Both the position numbers and the translations under genes were made by a program. The notes below the pieces were generated by a model. The model saw nothing but the letters and a program-made list of their open reading frames with translations. It was not told the DNA's origin and ran no database searches. Positions 8,670 through 18,191 of a DNA stretch of 64,000 bases are shown piece by piece (positions within the stretch are counted from its first letter, which is position 1; every line of letters begins with the position of its first letter). This DNA comes from Winogradskyella marincola. Lineage in GTDB: Bacteria > Bacteroidota > Bacteroidia > Flavobacteriales > Flavobacteriaceae. The stretch is taken from NCBI RefSeq assembly GCF_029624125.1, contig NZ_JARSBN010000011.1, forward strand, positions 24,147 to 88,146, written 5' to 3'.

Positions 8670-9539
8670 GTGAAAACAGAAAACAAACATACCTGGAGAA
8701 CAAGACTGCATGAAATTATTTATGAAGCAGATACTCCTGCAGGAAAATTGTTTGATGTTGTTTTACTCATAGCTATCCTTGCCAGCATTATTTTGGTAAT
8801 GCTCGAAAGCGTAAGTAGTTTTGATGAAAAACATCATGACCTATTAAATCTCGGTGAATGGATTATTACTATTTTATTTTCTATTGAGTATATCCTAAGA
8901 ATTATAACCGTAAACAAACCTATAAAGTATATTACTAGCTTTTACGGCATAATAGATCTACTATCTACTATACCAAAATATTTATCCCTAATTTTTGTAG
9001 GCACACACGCATTAGTAGCTTTACGAGCGCTTCGCTTAATACGAATTTTCAGAATTTTGAAATTAGCGCGTTACATGGGTGCTTCTAATCAATTGGCAAA
9101 TGCTATAAAAGCCAGTAGAGCAAAGATTTCTGTTTTTTTATTTGCCGTACTTATTGCCTCTGTAATTTTCGGAACCATTATGTACATGGTAGAAGGTGCA
9201 GATAGTGGTTTTACTAACATACCAAAAAGTGTGTATTGGTGTATTGTAACAATGACTACTGTAGGTTTTGGAGACATTGCACCTGTAACACCTTTAGGAC
9301 AATTTATTGCAGCCGTTATAATGATTATGGGTTATGGTATTATTGCTGTACCAACTGGCATTGTTTCTGCAGAATACACAAAAGCTTCTGGTAGCGATAA
9401 AAAAGTATCTGATGAAGAACATAAGCATATACAAACTGTTGTGCTAAACTCTCAATGCTGTATTAACTGCTTGGCAGAAAAGCACCAAGACGATGCTATA
9501 TTTTGCCACAAATGTGGATGCAAACTACATCATGACTAA
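8670..9539 (+). CDS. Voltage-gated-type potassium channel with C-terminal Cys cluster
   Basis: 289-aa inner-membrane channel of the six-helix type. It starts at GTG 8670. Hydrophobic helices run between residues 27 and 235. The arginine-rich S4 (ALRALRLIRIFRILK, about 117-131) suggests voltage sensing. TTVGFGD (196-202) is the K+ selectivity filter between S5 and S6. The cytoplasmic tail carries a CxxC ... CxxCxC arrangement (CINCLAE and CHKCGC), resembling a small zinc ribbon, which is not part of the classical channel core. The 3' end overlaps miaA by 8 nt. Confidence 0.85.
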   Translation: MKTENKHTWRTRLHEIIYEADTPAGKLFDVVLLIAILASIILVMLESVSSFDEKHHDLLNLGEWIITILFSIEYILRIITVNKPIKYITSFYGIIDLLSTIPKYLSLIFVGTHALVALRALRLIRIFRILKLARYMGASNQLANAIKASRAKISVFLFAVLIASVIFGTIMYMVEGADSGFTNIPKSVYWCIVTMTTVGFGDIAPVTPLGQFIAAVIMIMGYGIIAVPTGIVSAEYTKASGSDKKVSDEEHKHIQTVVLNSQCCINCLAEKHQDDAIFCHKCGCKLHHD

Positions 9540-10434
9540 AACACTTATATCTATTGTTGGCCCTACAGCCATTGGTAAAACTGCGCTTAGTATAAAGCTT
9601 GCGCAACATTTTAATACAGAGATTGTCTCGGCAGATTCTCGTCAGTTTTTTAAAGAAATGAATATCGGAACTGCTGTGCCTTCTACAGAAGAACAAAACG
9701 CAGCAAAACATCACTTTATTCAACATATATCAGTAAAAGACAATTACAGCGTAGGTGATTTTGAACGTGATGCCATGTCTAAAATTGAAGCTATTCACAA
9801 AAAAAATGATATCACCATAATGGTAGGTGGCTCTGGACTTTATGTAAAAGCTGTCACGAAGGGTTTAGATAATTTTCCTAATGTTGATGAAAGCATACGA
9901 ACTGAGCTAAATAAAAGACTTATAGATGAAGGTATTGAAGCACTTCAAAAGGAACTAAAGTCATTAGATCCTATAGCTCATGAATCTATTGCAATAGATA
10001 ATCCACAACGATTAATAAGAGCTTTAGAAATTTGTATTGGCTCTGGACAACCATATTCGTCTTTTTTAACAAATCCTGAAAAATCCCGACCTTTTAAAAC
10101 CCTATCTATAGGTTTAAATGCAGAACGATCTACAATCTATGATAGAATTAATCAACGTGTAGATATTATGGTGAAAAATGGTTTGCTAGAAGAAGCTAAA
10201 ACTCTATTAAAACACAAAGATTTAAATGCCCTTAATACTGTAGGCTACAAGGAACTCTTTAATTATTTTGAAGGTGAATGGACTTTGGATTTTGCCATTT
10301 CAGAAATAAAGAAAAATACCAGACGATTTGCAAAGCGACAACTGACGTGGTTTAGAAAAGACGAAACTATAAAATGGTTTGATTATACTACGGACATTAC
10401 TCACATAATCGAATATATCGAGAAAAACATATAA
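9532..10434 (+). CDS. miaA: tRNA dimethylallyltransferase
   Basis: Transfers dimethylallyl to A37 of tRNAs reading UNN codons; 300 aa, typical length. The N-terminal P-loop is GPTAIGKT (10-17). DSRQFFKEMNIGTA, HHFIQHIS, GGSGLYVKA and the C-terminal NTRRFAKRQLTWFR are family signatures. I chose ATG 9532 (MTKTLISIVGPT), because longer starts add residues without family resemblance. It overlaps the channel gene and is followed by a strong terminator. Confidence 0.96.
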   Translation: MTKTLISIVGPTAIGKTALSIKLAQHFNTEIVSADSRQFFKEMNIGTAVPSTEEQNAAKHHFIQHISVKDNYSVGDFERDAMSKIEAIHKKNDITIMVGGSGLYVKAVTKGLDNFPNVDESIRTELNKRLIDEGIEALQKELKSLDPIAHESIAIDNPQRLIRALEICIGSGQPYSSFLTNPEKSRPFKTLSIGLNAERSTIYDRINQRVDIMVKNGLLEEAKTLLKHKDLNALNTVGYKELFNYFEGEWTLDFAISEIKKNTRRFAKRQLTWFRKDETIKWFDYTTDITHIIEYIEKNI

Positions 10435-10466
10435 AAAAATCCGATGCTTATTGCATCGGATTTTTT
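10434..10466. terminator. Bidirectional intrinsic terminator
   Basis: Perfect 14-bp stem (10434-10447 with 10453-10466) around loop TTATT. It is A-rich on the left and T-rich on the right, so it works both ways. It sits between convergent miaA and the response-regulator gene. Confidence 0.9.
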
Positions 10467-10480
10467 AATCTATAATAGAA

Positions 10481-11194
10481 TTAACTTTCTTTTCCGTTAA
10501 CCACTAGCCTAAACCCTTCACCGTGAATATTTAAAATTTCAACTTTTGGATCTGGTTTTAGGTACTTACGTAACTTAGCAATATACACATCCATACTACG
10601 AGAGGTAAAATAATTATCATCTCTCCATATTTTTGTTAATGCTAATTCTCTTGGCATTAAATCATTTTCGTGTAAGGCAAGTAAACGTAATAATTCGTTC
10701 TCTTTTGGTGATAATTTTGTTGGCTCTCCACCATCAAACTTTAAGAAACGAAGCTTAGAATTAAGATCAAAACGACCAATTTTAAACTCAAACTGCTTAC
10801 TATCTGCAACAGAATCTGTAGCCTTACGTTGCATAATTGCTTTTATTTTCATTAAAAGCACTTCGCTGTCAAAAGGCTTGTTAAGATAGTCATCTGCACC
10901 AACTTTGTACCCTTTAAGTACATCTTCTTTCATTGCCTTTGCAGTTAAGAATATAATTGGCACATCTGTGTTTTTTTCTCTTATTTCTTTGGCTAGAGTA
11001 AATCCGTCTTTGTAAGGCATCATTACATCTAAGATACAAAGATCGAAATCGTCTTTTTTGAACTTCTCAAAACCTTCCATTCCATTTTTGGCATGGACAA
11101 CGTCGTAATCGTTCATCATTAAATAATCTTTTAAAACGGTTCCAAAATTTGGATCGTCTTCTACCAAAAGAATTTTCTTGTTTTGCTCTTCCAT
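10481..11194 (-). CDS. rprY: OmpR-family response regulator (RprY-like)
   Basis: 237-aa DNA-binding response regulator. The receiver domain (about 6-120) has acidic residues EDD near 12-14, the phospho-acceptor D56 in ILDVMMP, and K in the NKPF loop. The C-terminal winged helix (about 135-235) includes LSPKENELLRLLALHENDLMPR and DVYIAKLRKYL. It follows its kinase by 9 nt on the same strand, so it is one operon. The gene name follows the Bacteroides RprXY system by overall resemblance; the targets are unknown. Confidence 0.88.
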   Translation of the reverse strand: MEEQNKKILLVEDDPNFGTVLKDYLMMNDYDVVHAKNGMEGFEKFKKDDFDLCILDVMMPYKDGFTLAKEIREKNTDVPIIFLTAKAMKEDVLKGYKVGADDYLNKPFDSEVLLMKIKAIMQRKATDSVADSKQFEFKIGRFDLNSKLRFLKFDGGEPTKLSPKENELLRLLALHENDLMPRELALTKIWRDDNYFTSRSMDVYIAKLRKYLKPDPKVEILNIHGEGFRLVVNGKES

Positions 11195-11203
11195 AATTCG
11201 GTT

Positions 11204-12772
11204 TTATGATATTAACGGCAGCTTTATTATAAAAGTACTACCCTTTCCTTTTTCACTTTCTACTGATATATGACCTTGATGGTCGTCTATTATTTGTTTT
11301 ACATAGGCTAATCCTAACCCATGACCTTTTACATTATGTACATTTCCTGTGTGTTCTCTGTAAAATTTTTCAAACACACGTTTTGCCACTTGCTTAGACA
11401 TTCCATTACCTTGATCGGCAATTTTTAAGATAACATTGTTTCCAACATTTTCTGTATAGACATCTATTTTTGGCTCATCTTCTGAATACTTAACAGCATT
11501 ATCTAGAATATTAACTATAACATTTGTAAAGTGCGACTCGTTTGCTAAAACTGAGGTTTGAGTAGCCTTAAGATGTGTTTTTACATATCCTTTTCTATCT
11601 TCTACTATTAACTCTATGTGCGTTATAGCATCTTCTACTAGGTCGTGCAACTCTAAACGCTCCTTACTAATATTAAGTTCGTTTTTTTCTAGTTTAGATA
11701 TACGTAATACATTTTCTACTTGTGCATGCATACGCTTGTTTTCGTCCTTGATCATTCCTAAATAACGCTTTACCTTATCTTGGTCTGCTATTATTTTAGG
11801 ATTCTTTATTGCATCTAATGCCAAGTTTATTGTAGCTATTGGTGTTTTAAACTCATGCGTCATATTATTAATAAAGTCTGTCTTTATCTGCGATATTTGA
11901 CGTTGTCTTATTAATTGGTATATGGCACTAGAATAAGCCAAAATGATAACTCCCGTAAATACTATTGATAATACTATCATTTTTAGTATTGTTGATATCA
12001 AAAACTTTTTCCTTTCAGGAAAATCTACGTAAAGCCTATAACTGCTCTCGTTGTTGGTATCTAAAAAAATAGGAACACCTAAAAAGGCATTACTTTTTTC
12101 AAAATTTCTTGTTTGTACTTTAGTTGCTAAATCATCGTCGTATATAGCAAATTCAAAGTTTATGTCTATTCCTTCATCTTTTAAATGTCTTTTTAACAGA
12201 GTTTCAACCTGAACAGCTGTAACCCTCTTATATATAGGCACTTCTCTTAAAAAGGTCTTAAAAGTATCTTCATAAGCCTTTTTATCTATATCAGAGAGAT
12301 GAGAAAATTCTACAAGAGTTTTGCTTGGTTTACTGCTTTGATTACCATCTAACGTATTTCTATCAAAATATTCTGTTGTACGCTCGCTGGTAAAATTACT
12401 TATATCTATACTGTCTGTATCAATTTCAAAGAACAATGAAGGCACTTTAAAGCGCTCTTCTAAAATGGTGTTACGATGAATTATTGTTTGATCGTTAACA
12501 ACATCTTCTGTTGTGATGTACAATTGTCTTATTGCTGTGGAATCTGGCTCTCTATTGTTTGCAATGTAAGGTTGAATTAAACCATAAAACTTCCTAATCT
12601 CGTAATCTTGAATATCTCTAGATACGAAACTTAAAGCTCTGGTTACACTTCGAGTAAAATTATCTTCCTCATTTTTTAAACTATTATTAATAAAAAATGA
12701 TTGCACAAAAATGATACCGATGAGCGATAAGCTCATTAAAACCACCAATAAGATGAATAGTTTTTTACTCAT
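11204..12772 (-). CDS. rprX: Sensor histidine kinase (RprX-like)
   Basis: 522-aa membrane sensor kinase partnered with the adjacent regulator. Transmembrane segments lie at about 5-28 and 258-284 and flank a periplasmic sensor region of some 230 residues with no recognised domain. HisKA contains the phospho-acceptor H306 in THEFKTPIAT. The ATPase domain shows the N box (NILDNAVKYSED), DQGNGMS, the F box region VFEKFYRE and GHGLGLAYVKQI. The order kinase then regulator on the same strand suggests co-transcription. Confidence 0.9.
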   Translation of the reverse strand: MSKKLFILLVVLMSLSLIGIIFVQSFFINNSLKNEEDNFTRSVTRALSFVSRDIQDYEIRKFYGLIQPYIANNREPDSTAIRQLYITTEDVVNDQTIIHRNTILEERFKVPSLFFEIDTDSIDISNFTSERTTEYFDRNTLDGNQSSKPSKTLVEFSHLSDIDKKAYEDTFKTFLREVPIYKRVTAVQVETLLKRHLKDEGIDINFEFAIYDDDLATKVQTRNFEKSNAFLGVPIFLDTNNESSYRLYVDFPERKKFLISTILKMIVLSIVFTGVIILAYSSAIYQLIRQRQISQIKTDFINNMTHEFKTPIATINLALDAIKNPKIIADQDKVKRYLGMIKDENKRMHAQVENVLRISKLEKNELNISKERLELHDLVEDAITHIELIVEDRKGYVKTHLKATQTSVLANESHFTNVIVNILDNAVKYSEDEPKIDVYTENVGNNVILKIADQGNGMSKQVAKRVFEKFYREHTGNVHNVKGHGLGLAYVKQIIDDHQGHISVESEKGKGSTFIIKLPLIS

Positions 12773-12841
12773 CAGCCAAATTTAACATTTTAACATTTAG
12801 CATAAATTATGTTTAACCTTACATTAACAAACCGGAGGTTA

Positions 12842-13432
12842 CTATTTTTTTGATTTTTCTAGTAAAGTTTGATGAATGGACAGCGCTTGAGCCTTTGCTT
12901 CTTCTAATTTATTGTTATTAATAACGAAGTGAGATTTTTTAATTTTCTCGTCATCAGACAGTTGATTACTTATGATAGACTCTACTTTTTCTTTTGAAGC
13001 GTTATCTCGCTTCATAACGCGTTCTATTCTTAATTTTTTGTCGGCAACAACTGTAATTATATAATTGTATTGGTACTCTAAATTGTTTTCAAAAATTATA
13101 GCAGCTTCTTTAATAACATATGGAGAATCTTGCTTTTTTAACCACCTGTTAAAGTGTGATGCAACTTTAGGATGAACTATAGCATTCATCTTAGCCAATA
13201 ATGTTTTATCATTAAAAATTTTTGAAGCTAAGTATTCTCTGTTTAATTTACCTTCTTTGTATGCGTCTTCCCCAAAGAGTGCTACAAGCTTTCGCTTGAT
13301 TACCTTAGAACGGTTCATTAATGCTTTAGCCTCTTTATCTGCTATATAAACAGGTATACCTTCAGATTGAAACCACTTTGCAATGGTCGTTTTTCCACTT
13401 CCTATACCTCCTGTTAAACCAACTATCATCAT
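12842..13432 (-). CDS. coaE: Dephospho-CoA kinase
   Basis: Last step of CoA synthesis: phosphorylates the ribose 3'-OH of dephospho-CoA. 196 aa. P-loop GLTGGIGSGKTT (5-16); YIADKEAKALM, HPKVASHFNRW and VIKEAAIIFENN fit the family. The start ATG 13432 overlaps the upstream stop as TAATG, implying translational coupling to the YbbR gene; ATG 13429 is an alternative. Confidence 0.95.
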   Translation of the reverse strand: MMIVGLTGGIGSGKTTIAKWFQSEGIPVYIADKEAKALMNRSKVIKRKLVALFGEDAYKEGKLNREYLASKIFNDKTLLAKMNAIVHPKVASHFNRWLKKQDSPYVIKEAAIIFENNLEYQYNYIITVVADKKLRIERVMKRDNASKEKVESIISNQLSDDEKIKKSHFVINNNKLEEAKAQALSIHQTLLEKSKK

Positions 13433-14388
13433 TACAACCTTATAAAATCTATGCGTTTTTGTTTTATGTTAACGCGTTTAATAAATTTAGGCTTTTTAGC
13501 AATTTTAGGTACAAAATATGTTTGATTGCTATTGATAAGACTATAATCGCACTCTACAGAAAATTCTGAAGGTGTAATAGAATTAAAACTCTCTAAATCT
13601 ACGTAGTAAGAAAGTGTTACAGTTTTTGGAAAGTAGTTAACCAATACATTTTCTGGCTTATTAACTATAGTAAGCGGTACATCTATTTTACCTTCGGTAA
13701 AGCGCTTCACTTTTGCTTCTACATTGATTGATTTTGGAAATACCTCAACATCTTTAATTGTATTGAACTTAAGATTGGTCTTTATATCTGTATTTACTTC
13801 AGTTAACTTTAATTCATTAGTAATTACAGATGTTATACCTGTAATTTTATCTGTTGGTCCTACAATTTTTACACTATCGCTACTTAGCGTAAAATTACCA
13901 TACAAATCATATCCTGTTGCATACTTTACATTAGAGTTAAGCTTAACTGACACAAACTTAGACGCTCTTTTAGAATAAGCTATATGCAATAAATCTGGCT
14001 TTAAAGATCGTATTTTGTAAGACGTTCCAAGTTGTTCTTCTAGTAAGAAGTTATTTTTTTGTACCTCGAAAACAAATTCATTTTCATTAACAATTACATC
14101 TTCATTAGCATTTAGACTAATAGTTTCTGTATTATTAAATATATAAGGTATTAAAGCAAAACCCTTAGCTTCTACTATAGCTTCTATAGTACTAGAAGAA
14201 TCTGATTTAATTATTATTTCTTCAGCTAAGTCAGTAAACTTTATTTTTAGCTTAATTGGCTGGTTGTAATCACTAGAAAGTTTTGAGAAAATCAAAAAGA
14301 CAAAAGCTATACCCAAAAAGACACCAAAGCGATTGATGTTTCGCTTTTTGAGGAATTCTAATATATTTGCCTTTTTTTTAGAACACAT
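13432..14388 (-). CDS. YbbR-like domain protein
   Basis: 318-aa envelope protein with one N-terminal transmembrane helix (about residues 21-38) followed by YbbR-type beta repeats (for example PLTIVNKPENVLV with KTVTLSYYVD). In Firmicutes the YbbR protein CdaR regulates a diadenylate cyclase; no cyclase gene is adjacent here, so that role cannot be assumed. The YbbR-coaE pairing is common in Bacteroidota. It ends on the coaE start. Confidence 0.75.
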   Translation of the reverse strand: MCSKKKANILEFLKKRNINRFGVFLGIAFVFLIFSKLSSDYNQPIKLKIKFTDLAEEIIIKSDSSSTIEAIVEAKGFALIPYIFNNTETISLNANEDVIVNENEFVFEVQKNNFLLEEQLGTSYKIRSLKPDLLHIAYSKRASKFVSVKLNSNVKYATGYDLYGNFTLSSDSVKIVGPTDKITGITSVITNELKLTEVNTDIKTNLKFNTIKDVEVFPKSINVEAKVKRFTEGKIDVPLTIVNKPENVLVNYFPKTVTLSYYVDLESFNSITPSEFSVECDYSLINSNQTYFVPKIAKKPKFIKRVNIKQKRIDFIRL

Positions 14389-14389
14389 A

Positions 14390-15394
14390 CTATCTAAAGA
14401 ATAAATGAGGAAATGCTTTCTCTGGTTGCTTTTTTAACACCACAAGACTAAAGGTAGATCTTATAAAACCGTAACCATAACCAAAAAACTGAACCAAAAT
14501 AGCCACTAAAGCCAATACCGCTACGACTAAATTTTTACTACTGAATAGCGCTAAAATAAAGGCTACACTAAAATAAAACGCGTATAAATATAATGGCAAC
14601 ATAATACCTAGCAAACTAAATACACCTGCCATGACTAAACCAAACGCAAACAACGTTGGCAACCAATATGTAATACTTTTTGAGGCTGGATGCCATTGAT
14701 TAAGTATGGGTCTTACCATACCAAACTTATTTACTTGCTTATAGAACTTAGACCAGGATATACGTCTTTTATGAAATACAAAAGCCTTGTCTATTAAAGT
14801 AGTTTTAAATCCCAACTTTAATAATCTAAGTGATAAATCTGGATCTTCACCAGGATGAATTTTCCCAAAACCACCTGTTTCTAAAAATGCTTTTTTAGAC
14901 AATCCCATATTAAAACTTCTAGGCTGAAAATCTTCAATCTGTTGCTTCCCTCCTCTTATACCTCCTGTTGTTATAAATGAGGTCATTGCAAAATTTATTG
15001 CTTTTTGTAGATTTGAAAAGGAATGATGTGCTGCATCTGGTCCGCCAAAACAATCATAGTAAGTTTTTGAAAGAAAATTATTAACCTCTATTAAGTAGTT
15101 TGAAGGTAAAATAACATCAGAATCCAGGATAATAAAATAATTTCCTCTGGCATGTCTCATACCATAGTTTCTGGAATCTCCAGGACCTGAGTTTTCTTTA
15201 TAAAAATAAGCGATGTTTAAATCCTCATTATAACTATTGGCAACTTCATCTGCTTTTATGGAAGAACCATCCTCTACAATTACAATTTCATAGTCGAGAT
15301 TACCTTCTAAATTTTTAAAACTATCTAGAAGTTCCTTAATCTCATCTGGCCTATTGTACACAGGAATTATAAAAGAATAATATATCTCGTCCAT
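14390..15394 (-). CDS. Family 2 glycosyltransferase, membrane-anchored
   Basis: 334-aa GT-A glycosyltransferase. YSFIIPVYNRPDEI begins the nucleotide-sugar fold, VIVEDGSS and ILDSDVILP supply the metal-binding acidic motifs, and GEDPDLSLRLLKLG is an acceptor-side motif typical of GT2. Several hydrophobic helices follow (about residues 240-320). I use ATG 15394 (MDEIYYSF); an extended start would run into the upstream terminator. The product is probably a cell-surface glycan. It ends 2 nt before the YbbR gene. Confidence 0.85.
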   Translation of the reverse strand: MDEIYYSFIIPVYNRPDEIKELLDSFKNLEGNLDYEIVIVEDGSSIKADEVANSYNEDLNIAYFYKENSGPGDSRNYGMRHARGNYFIILDSDVILPSNYLIEVNNFLSKTYYDCFGGPDAAHHSFSNLQKAINFAMTSFITTGGIRGGKQQIEDFQPRSFNMGLSKKAFLETGGFGKIHPGEDPDLSLRLLKLGFKTTLIDKAFVFHKRRISWSKFYKQVNKFGMVRPILNQWHPASKSITYWLPTLFAFGLVMAGVFSLLGIMLPLYLYAFYFSVAFILALFSSKNLVVAVLALVAILVQFFGYGYGFIRSTFSLVVLKKQPEKAFPHLFFR

Positions 15395-15420
15395 AGCTAC
15401 AAAAGTAACTAAAGAAAACA

Positions 15421-15448
15421 CAAAAGCCACCTTTAGAGGTGGCTTTTG
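15421..15448 (-). terminator. Intrinsic terminator
   Basis: Stem CAAAAGCCACCT with its complement AGGTGGCTTTTG, followed on the - strand by a T-rich tract. It lies downstream of the large T9SS protein gene and just upstream of the glycosyltransferase start, separating the two transcripts. Confidence 0.85.
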
Positions 15449-15469
15449 ATAAATTATATTAATCTAAAA

Positions 15470-18064
15470 TTACTGCTTAATTACTTTTATTGTTTTAGTA
15501 ATATTAGCGATAGTTACCTTAACAAAGTAAGCACCATCTTGTAAGCTAGACATATTTAATTCACTATTAACAGCGTTTGGTGTAGCTCTTAAAACTTCTT
15601 GACCTAACATATTATACATTGTAACATTCTCAATAGTATTTTGAGCATTTAATGTTAATGTATTTTTTACTGGGTTAGGGAAATATGTGAATGCTGATTC
15701 ATTTTCAAAGCTACCAGTAGAAAGCGTTGCGCTAAATGCAGATACTTGGAAATTAATTATAGCATCTCCACTATACTCCCATACTCTTACGTATACTGTT
15801 TGATCTGCTAAACCATCTGCTGGCTCTATAACAACTTGAGAATAATTACCATCAAGAGAATCATCATCATCACACTCTAATAGACTTAAAGAACCGCAGG
15901 TACCAGTGTAAACAGCCATACCACTATCTCCTCCATTTCCAGTAGGATCAGCATTGGTTTCTATTGTTAAATTTCCATCAGATGGAACCGTAACAGCATA
16001 CCAAACATCTCCACCATTTCCTGTACTATCAGCAGGATCATAAGAAGCGCAGCCTGGTAAAGGTAACTCTCCTGAACCTGTTGCACCTACGTTAGTTTGT
16101 CCTGTAACCGGACTATCTTCAAAAGTTCCTCCAGGAGTTAGTGTAATTGCGTTAGCACAATCGTTGTTTACAGGTGGTGTAGCTGGTGTGGTGTAACTTA
16201 TCATAGCCCATGAGCTATAGGTACCACCACAATCAACTCTTATATAAAAATCATAATCAGTTTCTGGCGTCAAATCCGTGAATCCTACAGAAGTATCCAT
16301 AGTAGATGTACCACTTGCAGGTTCAGCAGAAGGTGAAGGTAAGTTTGCATATTCCCAAGTAGTCTCAGTACCAGCTACAGACCAAGAAAAATCTGCTGTC
16401 ATGTCTGTTAATGAAGTCATCATTAATGATGCTGGATCTGGACAAGATGGTATTTCACGAACTATAAATTCACCTATATGAAAATCATAATCCTCACTAT
16501 CGTCTACTGCACCATCTGTAGCGTATATAGCAAACTGTACATTTCCTGTAATTGCAGTTAAATCTTCAACATATTCTATACCTCCAACTGGTGGCTCATT
16601 ACCTGCATTCCAAGTCGTTAAGTTTGACCACGAAGCACCTCCATCTGTACTCATAAGTAATTGTACTTCATCATCACTTCCCATGGTATCATCTTGTGTT
16701 CCATTATTCCAGTTAGTTACCGCTACGTTTAATTCCAATTGATACGGTCCTGCAACTGATAAATCAAATATTGGAGACAATAACCATTCTTGATCAACAT
16801 TAGAATATAGATTAATAGCATTACTAGAACCTAGCGCATAAGACGTACCTTGTCTCCAGTCTGAAGCACCTAAATCCATAGGACCAGTTGTGGTATCACC
16901 AGAACCAGCTTCATTCCAACAAGAGTCAGGCACATTTACCGACATATCTGCAGTATAATCTGGCACTAATGCAGAGCACAATGTTGTAAATGCAAAAGGA
17001 CCAACCCATCCGCTAAGACTTCCGCCAGTACAATCTGCTTGAACATAAAATTCATAATTTGTAAAAGAAGTTAATCCCATTTTTGTAAATCCATTAGCAA
17101 CACCTGAATCTGTTGCTGTACCCGTAGGAGCATCTCCTGCAAAAACAACTTCTACATTGTAAAGAGCAGCATTTCCGTTTTCTGTCCAGTTTAAATCAGC
17201 TTGATTAATCCCAATATTAGTAGCATTTCCTCCCGAAGGATCTAAACAAGGTACCGTTATTGATTGCTCTACACAACCTGTAGCAGGACCATTATCGTTG
17301 TAAGGCACAATAGTAACATATACAACATCTCCAGGGCTAAGCGCTCCTACATTGTATGTAAGCACATCTCCTACATCAACGTTATCAGCTAAATCATTAC
17401 CTCCTGATGTAGTACCTACAGTTATTGTATATCCTGTAGGAAGACCTGTCGCTGATGTCCAACTTATATCACCATCATATGTAATGTCTGTTAACGTAGC
17501 ATCACAGTTTGGAGGATCAACAGCCGCTTGCATTACTACAAAATTATCTACATAAAAATAGTAGTCTCCCGCAGCCCATGTATTGATAATTTGTAATTTC
17601 ACATCTGACCCATTAGGTAAACTCGCCGCAGGGACAGTTACCATCATAGTTGCACAAGTTGAGGAAGCTGTATGGTTACCATCATCTATTGTAAGTGCGG
17701 TCACCCAATTAACACCATCATCAGTTGAGTACTGAAGCTCCGCTGTTCCCCAGCCCACAGGTGTAGGGTTGTCCGAAGCACCAAAGGTAGAACTATCATA
17801 ATCTACAATTTTATAATCAAAACTTACATCTAAATCTGTTCCATTAGATGAACCGACTTGATTAGAAGTTGTTAGATTAGCACTTGCATTAGAGGCATAC
17901 AAATTAACACGTGCCGAAGTACCATCACACGAAAATGAAGTTGAAGTAGAGTAAGTAGCTGACCAATCGCCAGGCATACCTGCTTCAAAATTCTCATCAA
18001 TATTAACTTGAGCAGATGCTAAGAAACCAATTAATGAAAATAGCAAAAAAGTAATTTTTTTCAT
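15470..18064 (-). CDS. Large secreted multidomain protein with T9SS type A sorting domain
   Basis: 864-aa surface or secreted protein. Signal peptide MKKITFLLFSLIGFLASAQ. The mature part begins with NIDENFEAGMPGDWSA, a MAM/jelly-roll-like beta-sandwich, then FN3-like modules, a second sandwich (about residues 370-530), another FN3 module, and a domain with CDDDDSLDGNYS. The last 70 residues are a T9SS sorting domain (FPNPVKNTLTL, MYNMLGQEV, DGAYFVKV). The acidic, Thr/Ser-rich composition fits calcium binding and an adhesin-like role, but the ligand is unknown. Confidence 0.82.
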   Translation of the reverse strand: MKKITFLLFSLIGFLASAQVNIDENFEAGMPGDWSATYSTSTSFSCDGTSARVNLYASNASANLTTSNQVGSSNGTDLDVSFDYKIVDYDSSTFGASDNPTPVGWGTAELQYSTDDGVNWVTALTIDDGNHTASSTCATMMVTVPAASLPNGSDVKLQIINTWAAGDYYFYVDNFVVMQAAVDPPNCDATLTDITYDGDISWTSATGLPTGYTITVGTTSGGNDLADNVDVGDVLTYNVGALSPGDVVYVTIVPYNDNGPATGCVEQSITVPCLDPSGGNATNIGINQADLNWTENGNAALYNVEVVFAGDAPTGTATDSGVANGFTKMGLTSFTNYEFYVQADCTGGSLSGWVGPFAFTTLCSALVPDYTADMSVNVPDSCWNEAGSGDTTTGPMDLGASDWRQGTSYALGSSNAINLYSNVDQEWLLSPIFDLSVAGPYQLELNVAVTNWNNGTQDDTMGSDDEVQLLMSTDGGASWSNLTTWNAGNEPPVGGIEYVEDLTAITGNVQFAIYATDGAVDDSEDYDFHIGEFIVREIPSCPDPASLMMTSLTDMTADFSWSVAGTETTWEYANLPSPSAEPASGTSTMDTSVGFTDLTPETDYDFYIRVDCGGTYSSWAMISYTTPATPPVNNDCANAITLTPGGTFEDSPVTGQTNVGATGSGELPLPGCASYDPADSTGNGGDVWYAVTVPSDGNLTIETNADPTGNGGDSGMAVYTGTCGSLSLLECDDDDSLDGNYSQVVIEPADGLADQTVYVRVWEYSGDAIINFQVSAFSATLSTGSFENESAFTYFPNPVKNTLTLNAQNTIENVTMYNMLGQEVLRATPNAVNSELNMSSLQDGAYFVKVTIANITKTIKVIKQ

Positions 18065-18191
18065 ACGAGAATGAATTTTAAGTTAGTAATATGTTAAAAG
18101 TATATTAATATTTTAAAAGAATTGGTGAGAACATCTCTAAATCGATTAAAGTAAAAAAAACATCGCTATAATACATGTTGATGCAATTCAA

